Below are positions 44,191-52,502 of a DNA stretch of 64,000 bases, piece by piece. The position numbers were made by a program, and so were the translations under genes. Origin of the DNA: Pseudomonadota bacterium (GTDB taxonomy: Bacteria; Pseudomonadota; Alphaproteobacteria; Caulobacterales; Caulobacteraceae); assembly GCA_023451375.1 (NCBI GenBank), contig JAEXZS010000064.1, positions 3,209 through 67,208 of the forward strand, read 5' to 3'. Under the pieces are notes generated by a model. It did not search any database. It saw nothing but the letters and a program-made list of their open reading frames with translations, and was not told the origin of the DNA. Positions within the stretch are counted from its first letter, which is position 1. Each line of letters begins with the position of its first letter.

Positions 44191-45619
44191 GACCGTCGTT
44201 GCGGGCATGACCGCGCTGTTGTCGGGTTGCAGCCTCGCGCCGGCCTATTTGCCGCCGGCCACGCCGATACCTGCCCAGTACGCCGCGACGCCTATGGCGG
44301 TCGCGTCCGGCGCCGCCGCTTCGGAAGTCGCCTGGCGCGACTACTTCGGCGACGAGCGGCTCCAGGGGCTGATCGCGGCGGCCTTGGCCAATAACCGCGA
44401 CCTCGAAGCCGCCACGGCGCGCATCGACCAGGCGCGGGCGCGATACCGGATCGAGGACGCCGACCGGCTGCCCGCCGTCGGCGTCGGCGCCGGGGCGACC
44501 CGGTCTCGCACGCCCCTCAACGTCACCGGACTGGACGACGAGCTCGGTGAGGCGGTTCCGGAACTGCCGGAGGCGATCACGAGCGACCAGTACAGCGCCC
44601 AGGTGGCCGTCTCCGCCTTCGAGCTCGACTTCTGGGGACGTGTTCGCAACATGAGCGAAGCGTCGCGCCGCCAGTACCTGGCGACCGTGGAGGCCCAGAG
44701 CGCGTTTCGACTGTCGCTCATCGGCGAGGTCGCGAGCACCTATTTCGCCATCCGGTCGGGCGAGGAGGGCGTCGTCCTCGCCGAACGTTCCCTGGCCAGC
44801 CGCCGACGGGCTCTGGAGATCGCCCGGCTGCGGGCTGACGCGGGCGTCACCGCCTCTATGGACGTCGATCAGGCCGAGTTGCTGGCGACGCAGGCCGAAA
44901 CCGAACTCGCCGAGCTGCGCCGGACCACCGGCCAACGCCGAAACCAGCTGGAGGTGCTCGTCGGCGGACCCATGGACCAGATCCTGCCCGAGGGTCGTGC
45001 GCTCGACGATCCGGCGCAGGTTCTGGACCTCGATCCAGGGCTGCCCTCCGAGCTGTTGCTGGCGCGCCCCGACGTCCGTCAGGCCGAGCAGCTGCTGCGT
45101 GGCGCGAACGCGAGCATCGGCGCGGCGCGGGCCGCCTTCTTCCCCAGCATATCGCTGACCGGGGCCCTGGGCGTGGCCTCTCCCGAACTGGACTCGCTGT
45201 TCGAGGGAAACACCGAGCGCTGGTCCTTCGGCGGGGCGATCAACCTGCCGATCTTCGACAACGGCGCCCGCCGGGCGCGCCTAGCCGAAGCGGAAGCGAA
45301 ACAGGACGAACTGGTCGCCAGCTATCAGAAGACGGTGCAGACGGCCTTCCGCGAAGTCTCCGACGCGCTGGTCGCCCGCCAGCGCTACGAGGAACAGATC
45401 GCGGCGCAGATCCGCACGGTCGCTGCGCAGCGTCGCCTCGCCGAGACCGCCCAACTCCGATACGACAACGGCGTCGCCCTCTATCTCCAGGTGCTCGACG
45501 CCGAGCGAAACCTGTTCACCGCCGAACAGCAGCTCGTTCGCCTTCGCGCCAGCCGGCTCCAGGCGGATGTGTCGCTCTATGTGGCCCTGGGCGGCGGCGA
45601 GGCGGCGGAGGGCGGTTGA
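44183..45619 (+). CDS. Outer-membrane efflux factor (NodT/OprM family lipoprotein)
   Basis: 478 residues; lipobox LLSGCS near residue 16; two outer-membrane efflux repeats with long helices (for example LIAAALANNRDLEAATARIDQARARY as pieces) and the beta-strand segments FELDFWGRVRN and INLPIFDNGARRARL. Trimeric outer-membrane channel for the RND pump. Start overlaps the pump gene. Confidence 0.93.
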   Translation: MRKTVVAGMTALLSGCSLAPAYLPPATPIPAQYAATPMAVASGAAASEVAWRDYFGDERLQGLIAAALANNRDLEAATARIDQARARYRIEDADRLPAVGVGAGATRSRTPLNVTGLDDELGEAVPELPEAITSDQYSAQVAVSAFELDFWGRVRNMSEASRRQYLATVEAQSAFRLSLIGEVASTYFAIRSGEEGVVLAERSLASRRRALEIARLRADAGVTASMDVDQAELLATQAETELAELRRTTGQRRNQLEVLVGGPMDQILPEGRALDDPAQVLDLDPGLPSELLLARPDVRQAEQLLRGANASIGAARAAFFPSISLTGALGVASPELDSLFEGNTERWSFGGAINLPIFDNGARRARLAEAEAKQDELVASYQKTVQTAFREVSDALVARQRYEEQIAAQIRTVAAQRRLAETAQLRYDNGVALYLQVLDAERNLFTAEQQLVRLRASRLQADVSLYVALGGGEAAEGG

Positions 45620-45762
45620 CGTGATCGTAATCTTGGAGGTCAATCGTCGGCGCCGGGAGGGCCGCCCCTGGCGACGCAACCGGTTCGCCGCCGCGTGTCA
45701 TGTGCGCCGGGCCGGCGCAGATCGGGCAAGGCGAACCCCCGGCCTGAAGAGAAGGGTCGCCC

Positions 45763-46497
45763 ATGGACAAGGTTGAGAATTCGATGGGGCGTATCGCCCT
45801 CGTCGAGGACGATGCGAGCATCCGCGATCTGGTCGAAGGCCTGCTGAAGCGGGAAGGCTTCGACGTCTTCGCCTTTTCCGCCGGTCGCGGCCTCTTCGCC
45901 GCCGACATCACCGAAACCTTGGACTGCGTCATCCTGGACCTCATGCTGCCGGGCGAGGATGGGCTGACGATCTGCCGCGAACTGCGCAGTATGGATCGCC
46001 GCCTGCCTATCCTGATCGTGACCGCCAAGGGCGACCCGATCGACCGGGTGATCGGACTGGAACTGGGCGCCGACGACTATCTCGCCAAGCCGTTCAACTC
46101 GCGCGAACTCCTGGCCCGGGTCCGCTCGATCATTCGCAGGACGCGCGATCTGGGCCAGACCGTCGCGACGCAGGACGACGAGCGGTTCCAATTCCTGGGG
46201 TGGACGCTGCGCGCGGACGCGCGCGAACTGCTCGACGAGGCCGGACAGAGCGTCCCCCTCAGCACCGGGGATTTCGAACTGCTGCACATCTTCGTCACCC
46301 ACCCGCAGAACGTCCTGTCGCGCGAGCTGCTGCTCAATCGCACGCGCGGCGGCACGCGCGACTTCGTGGATCGGGTCATCGACGTCCAAATCAGCCGGTT
46401 GAGACGAAAGCTGGGCGATGATCCGCGCAATCCGACCATCATACGCACCATCCGCGGCGACGGTTATCTGTTCGGCCCCAAGGTCGTCCGGTGCTGA
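45763..46497 (+). CDS. OmpR-family response regulator
   Basis: 244 residues. Receiver domain with acidic pocket EDD (15-17), phospho-acceptor Asp about residue 59 (CVILDLMLPGEDG) and Lys in DDYLAKPF. Winged-helix DNA-binding domain from about 140 (LSTGDFELLHIF, VIDVQISRLRRKLGDD, TIRGDGYLF). GAAGGG ribosome binding site. Overlaps the kinase gene by 7 nt. It probably controls the RND operon. As an OmpR-family protein it is also one candidate to bind the 10-bp direct repeats, but no copy was found near this operon. Confidence 0.93.
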   Translation: MDKVENSMGRIALVEDDASIRDLVEGLLKREGFDVFAFSAGRGLFAADITETLDCVILDLMLPGEDGLTICRELRSMDRRLPILIVTAKGDPIDRVIGLELGADDYLAKPFNSRELLARVRSIIRRTRDLGQTVATQDDERFQFLGWTLRADARELLDEAGQSVPLSTGDFELLHIFVTHPQNVLSRELLLNRTRGGTRDFVDRVIDVQISRLRRKLGDDPRNPTIIRTIRGDGYLFGPKVVRC

Positions 46498-47834
46498 ATC
46501 GGGGCATGGGCCTGCGCGGCCGCATCGGCCTGCTTCTGCTGCTCCATATGGCGGCGATGGCCGGCCTGTTCTGGGTCTTCGCCAATGCGTCCCTTACCCT
46601 GGGCTCGCCCCCCGTCTACAGACTGCCTCCCCCTCAAGCCGTCGCCGACATCGCGGCCGCCTTCGAACAGACCCCGCCGTCCGCGCATCCGGATCTGGTG
46701 CGCGCCCTCTCGGACGACACCCAGGGCGTGACCCTCCTGCCGGCCTTGCCGCCATTCGACCCCCGCACCGCCTCGACCGCTGACGCGGACCGGTATCGCG
46801 AAGCCCTGAAAGGCCGCCCGTTCCGGATCGTGGCGGCGGGCGGACGCGCGCCATCCGACTTTGGGGAGTTTCCCGTCTTCTCCACCGACGCGCTCCAGGT
46901 GATCACGACCCTGGCGGACGGCCGGGCCCTCGCCGTCTCCCAGATGGCCATTCCGCCGGTCGCTCGGATCGTCGACAACGCCCTATGGTTCGTGGGGCTG
47001 ATGATCGCGCTCAATCTGATCGTAGCTCTCCTGATCGCCGACCAGACCCGCCGTCCCGTCGAACGCCTTCTGCGCGCGGTCCAACAGGACCGGCCGGAGG
47101 ACTTCACCCTCCCCGGCCCCGGCGAGATCGTCGCGCTCGGGGCCGCCTTCCGGGATTTGAGGACGGATCTTCGGGCGCTCATGGAAGAACGCACGCGAAT
47201 TCTCGCCGCGATCGCTCACGATTTCCGCACCTACCTCACGCGCATAAATCTCCGGAGCGACTTCGTCGACGACCCCCGCCAGCGCGACCTGCTCGTCCAG
47301 GACATCGCCGAGATGACGACTCTCATCGATGACGCCTTGGTCTATGCCGAAGGCGTCAAGGCGCCGTCCGGAGAGGCCGTCGTCGAGGTCGTCGCCGCCC
47401 TCGGCGCGCTCGCGGCGGATCGGAAATGCCTGGGCCAGACCGTCGCCTTCGACGCCCCGCCGGAGCCCCTCTGGGCCGCGATCTCGCCGGTGGCCCTGCA
47501 TCGCATCATCAACAATCTCCTGGACAACGCCCAACGCTACGGCGGGGGCGATGCGACCCTGCGCATCGGCCTCGCAAGCGGAGCCGTGCGGATTCAGGTC
47601 GACGACCAGGGGCCGGGCGTGCCCGAGGCGGCCCTCGAGCGTCTCACCGAACCCTTCCACCGCCTCGAGACTTCCCGGTCCAGGGAGACCGGCGGGGCCG
47701 GACTGGGGCTCTCGATCGTGCTCGCCCTGGCCCAGGAGCACCACGCCCGGCTCAGCCTGGCGAACCGCCCCGAAGGCGGTTTCCGGGCGGAACTCCAGCT
47801 TCAGCCTGCGCCGCCTGCGTCACCCCTCGCCTAA
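46491..47834 (+). CDS. Sensor histidine kinase
   Basis: 447 residues. Two membrane spans (about 11-32 and 165-185) flank a periplasmic domain of about 130 residues. HAMP (about 185-235), HisKA with His about 243, HATPase with N box NNLLDNAQRYG, G1 DDQGPGVP and G2 GGAGLGLS. The H-box reads HDFRTYLTR, where most kinases of this group have HDLRTPLTR; the Pro replaced by Tyr may affect phosphatase or kinase balance. Partner of the response regulator just upstream. Confidence 0.92.
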   Translation: MLNRGMGLRGRIGLLLLLHMAAMAGLFWVFANASLTLGSPPVYRLPPPQAVADIAAAFEQTPPSAHPDLVRALSDDTQGVTLLPALPPFDPRTASTADADRYREALKGRPFRIVAAGGRAPSDFGEFPVFSTDALQVITTLADGRALAVSQMAIPPVARIVDNALWFVGLMIALNLIVALLIADQTRRPVERLLRAVQQDRPEDFTLPGPGEIVALGAAFRDLRTDLRALMEERTRILAAIAHDFRTYLTRINLRSDFVDDPRQRDLLVQDIAEMTTLIDDALVYAEGVKAPSGEAVVEVVAALGALAADRKCLGQTVAFDAPPEPLWAAISPVALHRIINNLLDNAQRYGGGDATLRIGLASGAVRIQVDDQGPGVPEAALERLTEPFHRLETSRSRETGGAGLGLSIVLALAQEHHARLSLANRPEGGFRAELQLQPAPPASPLA

Positions 47835-48721
47835 ACAGCTTGAGACGGCCGGCCAGCCGCCTTCGGCACGCCGACGACGGCAAGGCGCTAAGGCTCCGCC
47901 CCCGCATGGGCCAGGGTGAAGCGGCGGCGTCGCCGAACCGGCCGGTCTTCTCGTTCTTCCGCGCCCGCCAGGCGGGCGACAGCCTGCAGGCGTCTGAGGC
48001 GGCTTGTGCAGGTCGGACGATCCCCCTCCGCCCGGCCCGCCCCGGCCCTTGCTACCCTAGCCTCGCCGATGGGCAGGGTTCAGGCGCGCAGTTCGCGTGC
48101 CTTGTCCGAAGGCGGCGGAGACATGACGGCTCATGACAATCTTGCCGCCGCGACCGAGGCCGGAGCCCTGCTCGGCGCGCCCTGATCGCGCCGCTCAATC
48201 GGCTGAAGGCCTCGCCGCGCAATGCGCGAAGGACCCCGATGCCGCAGCGACCGTCGTCGTCCCGCCCGACCCCGATGCGGGCGCCTAGCGTCGTCGTTCG
48301 GGTCGCCCCGCCTCTTTCATCCCGGGGTTTCGGCAGGCGGGCCCGTCTCAGCGTCGTCCGTCCAGCATCTAAGGGCGGTGACGCCGGACCGGATTGATAG
48401 CGCCCCCGAGCGCCCCGCCGTCCTCAAGGTGACGACCGGGCCCCTTGCCGTCTCTCCGCCGTCTGACCGCGCCCGCGCGGACCTCTCTTGGCCTGATCTG
48501 GCCGACCGTCCCCCGGTCTTCGCAACCGCGTCGGCGGCTTTCTTCCCCGGCCGTCGGCCTCCTCGCGAAACAAGAAAGCCGCCGCCTGCGGTCCTCCGCT
48601 CACGCTGCGGGCCCCTCGGGCGCCCTCAGGGCGCGGGCCTGCGGACCGGCGTCCGGCCGGCCGGTCGATCGCCATCGAGGCCGCGGCTGGCGTGGCCCGA
48701 TCAGCAAAAGGAGAGACGAAC
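47835..48721. other. Non-coding junction between chromosomal genes and the conjugative element
   Basis: About 890 bp without an intact gene. It contains a degenerate parB-like start (48123-48240). The rest, including 48240-48721, is GC-rich with no convincing frame, tRNA or direct repeat that I can identify as an attachment site. A strong AAAGGAG site at the right end belongs to the DUF736 gene. The left edge of the element probably lies in this stretch or just before it. Confidence 0.4.
48123..48240 (+). pseudogene. Remnant of a ParB-like gene start
   Basis: ATG at 48123 with GGCGGAG 5 nt upstream starts a 20-codon ORF (MTAHDNLAAATEAGALLGAP). One base out of frame from 48182 it continues LIAPLNRLKASPRNARRTP, which matches the start of ParB/Spo0J-type nuclease domains (x-PLxxLxxSPxNxR). 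No further ParB sequence follows. In related elements a parB-type gene commonly sits directly before DUF736 and ArdC genes, which supports the reading. Short match, so moderate confidence. Confidence 0.42.
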
Positions 48722-49018
48722 ATGGCGACCATTGGAACCTTCACCCTCGCGGACGGCGCCTATTCCGGCGCGATCAAGACCCTGGCCCTGAACGTGCGCG
48801 ACGCCCAGCTTCGGCCCAACGACAAGACCGACGACAAGGCGCCCGACTACCGGATGTTCTCCGGGAACATGGAGTTCGGGGCGGCCTGGAAAAAGACCAG
48901 CCAGGCCAATCGCGACTACCTCTCCGTCAAGCTGGACGATCCCAGCTTCCCGGCCCCGATCTACGCCTCCCTGGTCGAGACCGACGGCGGCTTCAGCCTG
49001 ATCTGGTCGCGAACCTGA
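48722..49018 (+). CDS. DUF736 family protein
   Basis: 98 residues, AAAGGAGA ribosome binding site. Matches the DUF736 pattern: MATIGTFTLADGAYSGAIKTL at the start, then NVRDAQLRPNDK, APDYRMF and ending FSLIWSR. Small cytoplasmic proteins of this family are found on conjugative elements next to ArdC and trb genes; no biochemical function is established. First intact gene of the element in this window. Confidence 0.88.
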   Translation: MATIGTFTLADGAYSGAIKTLALNVRDAQLRPNDKTDDKAPDYRMFSGNMEFGAAWKKTSQANRDYLSVKLDDPSFPAPIYASLVETDGGFSLIWSRT

Positions 49019-49025
49019 CCTGCGG

Positions 49026-49058
49026 GCGGCGGCGCCGCGGCGGCGCCGCGGCGGCGCC
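49026..49058 (+). repeat. Three perfect 11-bp tandem repeats
   Basis: GCGGCGGCGCC repeated three times without change between the DUF736 and ArdC genes, followed by CCTCCCCCTTTTCTT. The units are partly self-complementary, and with the pyrimidine tract they could act as a terminator or attenuator after DUF736. Copy number may vary by slippage. Confidence 0.6.
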
Positions 49059-49094
49059 GCCTCCCCCTTTTCTTCCCATTCCAATGAGGCCGCC

Positions 49095-50024
49095 ATGACG
49101 CGCCCCGACCCTTCCGCTCGTCCCGATGTCCACACCGACATCACCCGATCCATCCTCGCCGACCTCGCATGCGGCGTCCGTCCCTGGACCCGGCCCTGGT
49201 CCGACGGCGGCCTCGGCGTCCGACCGCTGCGTCACGACGGCCAGCCCTATCACGGGATCAATGTCCTGCTGCTCTGGTCGCGGGCCTCGATCCGGGCGTA
49301 TGACCAGCCCGTCTGGATGACCTTCCGTCAGGCCTTGGCGCTGGGCGGCTGCGTCCGTCGCGGGGAAACCGGGACCCCCGTGATCTACGCCGGCCGTTCG
49401 ACCACCGACCGCGAAGAGCCCGAGCACGCCGCGCCTTCGAACGCCGAGACAGGCGCAGAGTCCGGCCCTGCACGGCGTCGGGGCGGCGCCTTCCTCAAGC
49501 GCTACACCGTCTTCAACCTGGCCCAGATCGACGGTCTGGAGGGCCGCTATCCGGCGCCGGAGCCGCGGCCCCTCCCTGCCCGGATCGACCGCGCCGAGCA
49601 GGTCTTCGCCGCCGTCGGCGCCGAGATCCGGCACGGCGGAACCCAGGCCTTCTACAATCCGGGCGCGGATGTGGTGCACATGCCCCATCCCGGCCGCTTC
49701 GCTGAAATCGAGGCCTATTACGCCGTCCTGGGACACGAACTCACGCACTGGACCGGCCACCCCCGTCGTCTCGCCCGCGACCTGCATCTGAGCCGGTCCG
49801 GCGACACGGCCTATGCGCGCGAGGAATTGATCGCCGAACTGGGCGCCGCCTTCCTCTGCGCCGACCTGGGACTGAGCCTCGAACCGCGTCCGGACCACGC
49901 CGCCTATCTGGCGGCCTGGCTGCGCGTCCTCGGCGACGATCCTCGCTTTATCGTCTCCGCCGCCGCCCACGCGGAACGCGCCGTCGCCCTGCTGCACGGC
50001 CTAGCCGCCGTTCCCGACGCCTAA
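49095..50024 (+). CDS. ardC: ArdC-like antirestriction protein (ssDNA-binding domain plus zincin)
   Basis: 309 residues. N-terminal ArdC ssDNA-binding domain (about 10-145: WTRPWSDGGL, YHGINVLLLW, RYTVFNLAQI) and a C-terminal zinc-metallopeptidase domain with HELTH at residues 214-218 and a downstream EELIAELGAAFL helix carrying the third ligand. In conjugation such proteins enter or act in the recipient and protect incoming DNA. A variable Glu/Ala-rich insertion at about 105-130 replaces the usual short loop. Confidence 0.88.
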   Translation: MTRPDPSARPDVHTDITRSILADLACGVRPWTRPWSDGGLGVRPLRHDGQPYHGINVLLLWSRASIRAYDQPVWMTFRQALALGGCVRRGETGTPVIYAGRSTTDREEPEHAAPSNAETGAESGPARRRGGAFLKRYTVFNLAQIDGLEGRYPAPEPRPLPARIDRAEQVFAAVGAEIRHGGTQAFYNPGADVVHMPHPGRFAEIEAYYAVLGHELTHWTGHPRRLARDLHLSRSGDTAYAREELIAELGAAFLCADLGLSLEPRPDHAAYLAAWLRVLGDDPRFIVSAAAHAERAVALLHGLAAVPDA

Positions 50025-50040
50025 GATCGCCGTCCGAGCC

Positions 50041-50067
50041 CGGGCGATGCCGCCTCGGCATCGCCCG
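50041..50067 (+). terminator. Terminator-like hairpin after ardC
   Basis: Perfect 12-bp arms (CGGGCGATGCCG / CGGCATCGCCCG) around CCT, 16 nt after the ArdC stop. It separates ArdC from the following HTH operon, which then needs its own promoter within 50068-50167. Confidence 0.55.
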
Positions 50068-50167
50068 ATGACGGCGCGCCGACTACCGGCGCAGCCGTCT
50101 TCCCGAAATCCTGCGCCGACCCGCCGCACCGTCCCTCGACGGCGCCGGCGCCTTTCGGGAGATCGCC

Positions 50168-50422
50168 ATGACCGACACGTCCACGCCCCTGCCGCCGCGC
50201 TTCCTGCGCACCCCGGAAGCGGCCCGCCACCTCGGCCTCTCCGGCCGAACCCTGGAGAAACACCGCTGCTATGGAACCGGGCCGGTCTATCGCAAGATCG
50301 GCGGCCGGGTCGTCTATGCCATCGCCGATCTGCAGGCCTGGGCCGATCGCGGCGCGCGCACCTCCACCGAGATCGCGGGCGCCCACCCCGTCCTGCCCGC
50401 GCGCCGCCCGGACCGGGCCTGA
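50168..50422 (+). CDS. AlpA/MerR-type helix-turn-helix protein
   Basis: 84 residues. Helix-turn-helix of the excisionase/AlpA type: FLRTPEAARHLGLSGRTLEKHRCYGTGPVYRKIGG followed by VVYAIADLQAWAD. Small DNA-binding protein; on integrative elements these act as excision factors or transcriptional activators. Stop overlaps the next start (TGATG), so it heads an operon of HTH, DUF2840, TraF-type peptidase and lytic transglycosylase. Confidence 0.85.
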   Translation: MTDTSTPLPPRFLRTPEAARHLGLSGRTLEKHRCYGTGPVYRKIGGRVVYAIADLQAWADRGARTSTEIAGAHPVLPARRPDRA

Positions 50423-51009
50423 TGGCGGCCGCCCCGACCCCAGATCGCGCCGTCGATCCCGTGCGCGCCCCGCGTCCCGCGCCCAGCCTGAGACAGGTCG
50501 CGGTGTCGCGCCCGCTGGGGGACGGCGACCTCACCTGGGTCGAACTGATCGACGATGCGGGGCGCATGGAACGCTGGATCCGCTTCGGCGCCGTCGCCGC
50601 CGAGCGGCCGGTGACCCGGCGCAACCGCTTCGTCGGTTTCGCGCCCGGCGCCGTCTTCGCCTCTGTTCGCTGGGCCGCCAATACGCGCGGAACGGCGGCC
50701 GCCCGCCTCGATGTCGCGCAGGCCGTGGCGCGCGGCGCGGCCCGCGTCGCCCTCCCCGGCGTCACGCCCGGCGCGTTGAGCCTGCTTCAGCTTGTCGGCT
50801 GGGAGCGCGTGCGCCAGGCGCTGGCGGTGATCGACGCCATCGCCGCGACAGGCGTGGCGCTAGAGGCCGTCGCGCCCGAACACTGGCGCCATGTCCAGGC
50901 GCGGATGACGGCCGGCCTCGCCCCCCAGCCCTATACGGCCGCGCGGCATCGGGCGCTGCGGCTGCGCCCGGCCCCCTGCGACACGCTCGACTCAGGCGAC
51001 GCGCGATGA
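50422..51009 (+). CDS. DUF2840 family protein
   Basis: 195 residues from the ATG overlapping the previous stop. Pattern of DUF2840: LTWVELIDDAGRMERWIRFG, RRNRFVGFAPGAVFASVRWAANTRGT, VTPGALSLLQLVGWERVRQAL, PEHWRHVQARMTAGL. No signal peptide. Function unknown; found only in this conjugative gene order as far as I recall. Overlaps the TraF-type gene by 4 nt (ATGA). Confidence 0.75.
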   Translation: MAAAPTPDRAVDPVRAPRPAPSLRQVAVSRPLGDGDLTWVELIDDAGRMERWIRFGAVAAERPVTRRNRFVGFAPGAVFASVRWAANTRGTAAARLDVAQAVARGAARVALPGVTPGALSLLQLVGWERVRQALAVIDAIAATGVALEAVAPEHWRHVQARMTAGLAPQPYTAARHRALRLRPAPCDTLDSGDAR

Positions 51010-51548
51010 GACGCAGAGCTGCGCCCCAGCGAGGCGGCCCCGCAACCCTCGTCCTCCTCGGTCTCCTCAGCATCGCCGCCCTGGCGGCGCCGGCGCTGCG
51101 CCCGCCCGCCCCGCGTCTGCTCTGGAACGCCAGCGCCAGCGTTCCCGTCGGCCTTTACCGGATCGATCCCGGCGCGACGGCGGGCCTCGGCCGCATCGTC
51201 GCCTATCGCCCGACGCCCGCCCAGACACGGCTAATGGCGACGCGCGGCTATCTCCCCGAGGGCGTGCCTCTGCTCAAGCCCGTCGCGGCGGCGGCGCCCT
51301 CCGTCGTGTGCCGACGCGACCGGACGATCCTCATCGACGACCGCACAGTCGCCCAGGCGCGGCGCGCCGACCGCGCCGGTCGTCCCCTGCCGGCCTGGTC
51401 GGGATGCCGCCGGCTGCACGGCTCCGAGGTCTTCCTGCTCGCGCCCGCGGCGCCGGATTCGCTCGACGGCCGCTATCTGGGCCCCGTCTCGCGCGCGCGG
51501 ATCATCGGTCCGGCGACACCGCTCTGGCTCTCCAGGGCGTCGCGATGA
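51006..51548 (+). CDS. traF: S26 family signal peptidase (TraF type)
   Basis: 180 residues. Membrane span (about 14-30), then NASASVPVGLYRI with the nucleophile Ser, the catalytic-Lys region (LLKPVAAAAPSVVC) and a C-terminal DGRYLGPV segment. IncP TraF-type proteases process and cyclise the pilin TrbC, which is encoded about 7.4 kb downstream. Inner membrane with periplasmic active site. Overlaps its neighbours on both sides by 4 nt. Confidence 0.85.
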   Translation: MRRRAAPQRGGPATLVLLGLLSIAALAAPALRPPAPRLLWNASASVPVGLYRIDPGATAGLGRIVAYRPTPAQTRLMATRGYLPEGVPLLKPVAAAAPSVVCRRDRTILIDDRTVAQARRADRAGRPLPAWSGCRRLHGSEVFLLAPAAPDSLDGRYLGPVSRARIIGPATPLWLSRASR

Positions 51549-52309
51549 GCGGCCTGTGGTTCGGGAGAGCACGCTCCGTCCTGGCGGCGATCCTGATCGC
51601 CTCGGCGACCGTGTCGCCCCCCGTCGACGTCGCCGTCGCCGCCACGCAGACCGGGCCCCGGCGCGACGTCGAGGCGCCCCGGCCCGACCGCATGACGCCG
51701 GCCGATCTGGACCGCTGGATCGACGAGGCCTCGCGCCGCTTCGACGTCCCGGCCGCCTGGATCCACGCCGTGATCGCCGTCGAGAGCGCCTATGATGCTC
51801 GCGCCCTTTCCTCCGCCGGCGCCCACGGACTGATGCAGTTGACGCCGGCCACCTATGCGGAACTGCGGGCGCGCCACCGGCTCGGACCGGACGTCTTCGC
51901 GCCACGTGACAATATTCTCGCCGGCGCCGCCTATCTGCGTCACCTGCACGACCGCTTCGGGCCGGACGGGATGCTGGCGGCCTATAACGCCGGCCCGACG
52001 CGCTACGCCGCTCATCTTCGCGACAGCCGGCCGCTCCCCGCCGAGACCCGGCTCTATGTGCGCCGCGTTCGCCGGCTGTTGGGCTGGAGACCGTCAACGG
52101 ACGCCCTGACCGCCGCGTCGAGGATGTCGCCCCCGCCTCAACCCCAGATCCTGCCCCTGCCACTGCCACTGCCCCTGGACGCCGACGATCCTCTCGCCTC
52201 GCCCCTGTTCGTGCGGCGGGGCGGATTCCCGTCGGCGAAGGCGGCGCCCGCCGCCGAGCCGGCCGGGGCCGCGGACGGCAGGGCCCAGACGATCGGAGGG
52301 TCGTGGTGA
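51545..52309 (+). CDS. Lytic transglycosylase (VirB1/SLT type)
   Basis: 254 residues. Signal peptide (about 1-32), then an SLT domain: catalytic Glu in IHAVIAVESAYDARALSSAGAHGLMQLTPATYAEL (as adjoining pieces), GAAYLRHLHDRFG and LAAYNAGP. A Pro/Leu-rich low-complexity tail (LPLPLPLPLD) follows. It opens peptidoglycan locally for the mating apparatus. Last gene of the HTH operon. Confidence 0.88.
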   Translation: MSGLWFGRARSVLAAILIASATVSPPVDVAVAATQTGPRRDVEAPRPDRMTPADLDRWIDEASRRFDVPAAWIHAVIAVESAYDARALSSAGAHGLMQLTPATYAELRARHRLGPDVFAPRDNILAGAAYLRHLHDRFGPDGMLAAYNAGPTRYAAHLRDSRPLPAETRLYVRRVRRLLGWRPSTDALTAASRMSPPPQPQILPLPLPLPLDADDPLASPLFVRRGGFPSAKAAPAAEPAGAADGRAQTIGGSW

Positions 52310-52418
52310 TGGCGTGGAGTGAGCATGCGAAACAGGAGAAGAAGACAAAGCAAGATAAAAGCCGCAAGGCGCGGCGGGGATGGACGAAGAAGAAGTGCAG
52401 GCCTATCAATGACTTGCC

Positions 52419-52447
52419 ACAAGGCGTGTCGAACACCTGCGCCTTGT
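52419..52447. other. Candidate origin of transfer (oriT) inverted repeat
   Basis: Perfect 8-bp inverted repeat ACAAGGCG / CGCCTTGT with a 13-nt spacer, in the 193-bp gap (52310-52502) before the relaxase gene. The left part of the gap (about 52315-52410) is unusually rich in A for this element (AAGAAGACAAAGCAAGATAA). Position next to the relaxase gene and IR plus A-rich composition fit an oriT; the nick site cannot be assigned. Confidence 0.45.
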
Positions 52448-52502
52448 CGAAGGCCCTAAGCCTCGGATCCGCTTGCACAATCCGCACCTTGCGGGGCCGT
52501 CG

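Noticed and set aside
48184..48289. Alternative frame reading DRAAQSAEGLAAQCAKDPDA to a TAG at 48289
   Set aside because: Open only because of GC bias. It has no start, no family match and conflicts with the parB-like reading, which has a start site and a motif.
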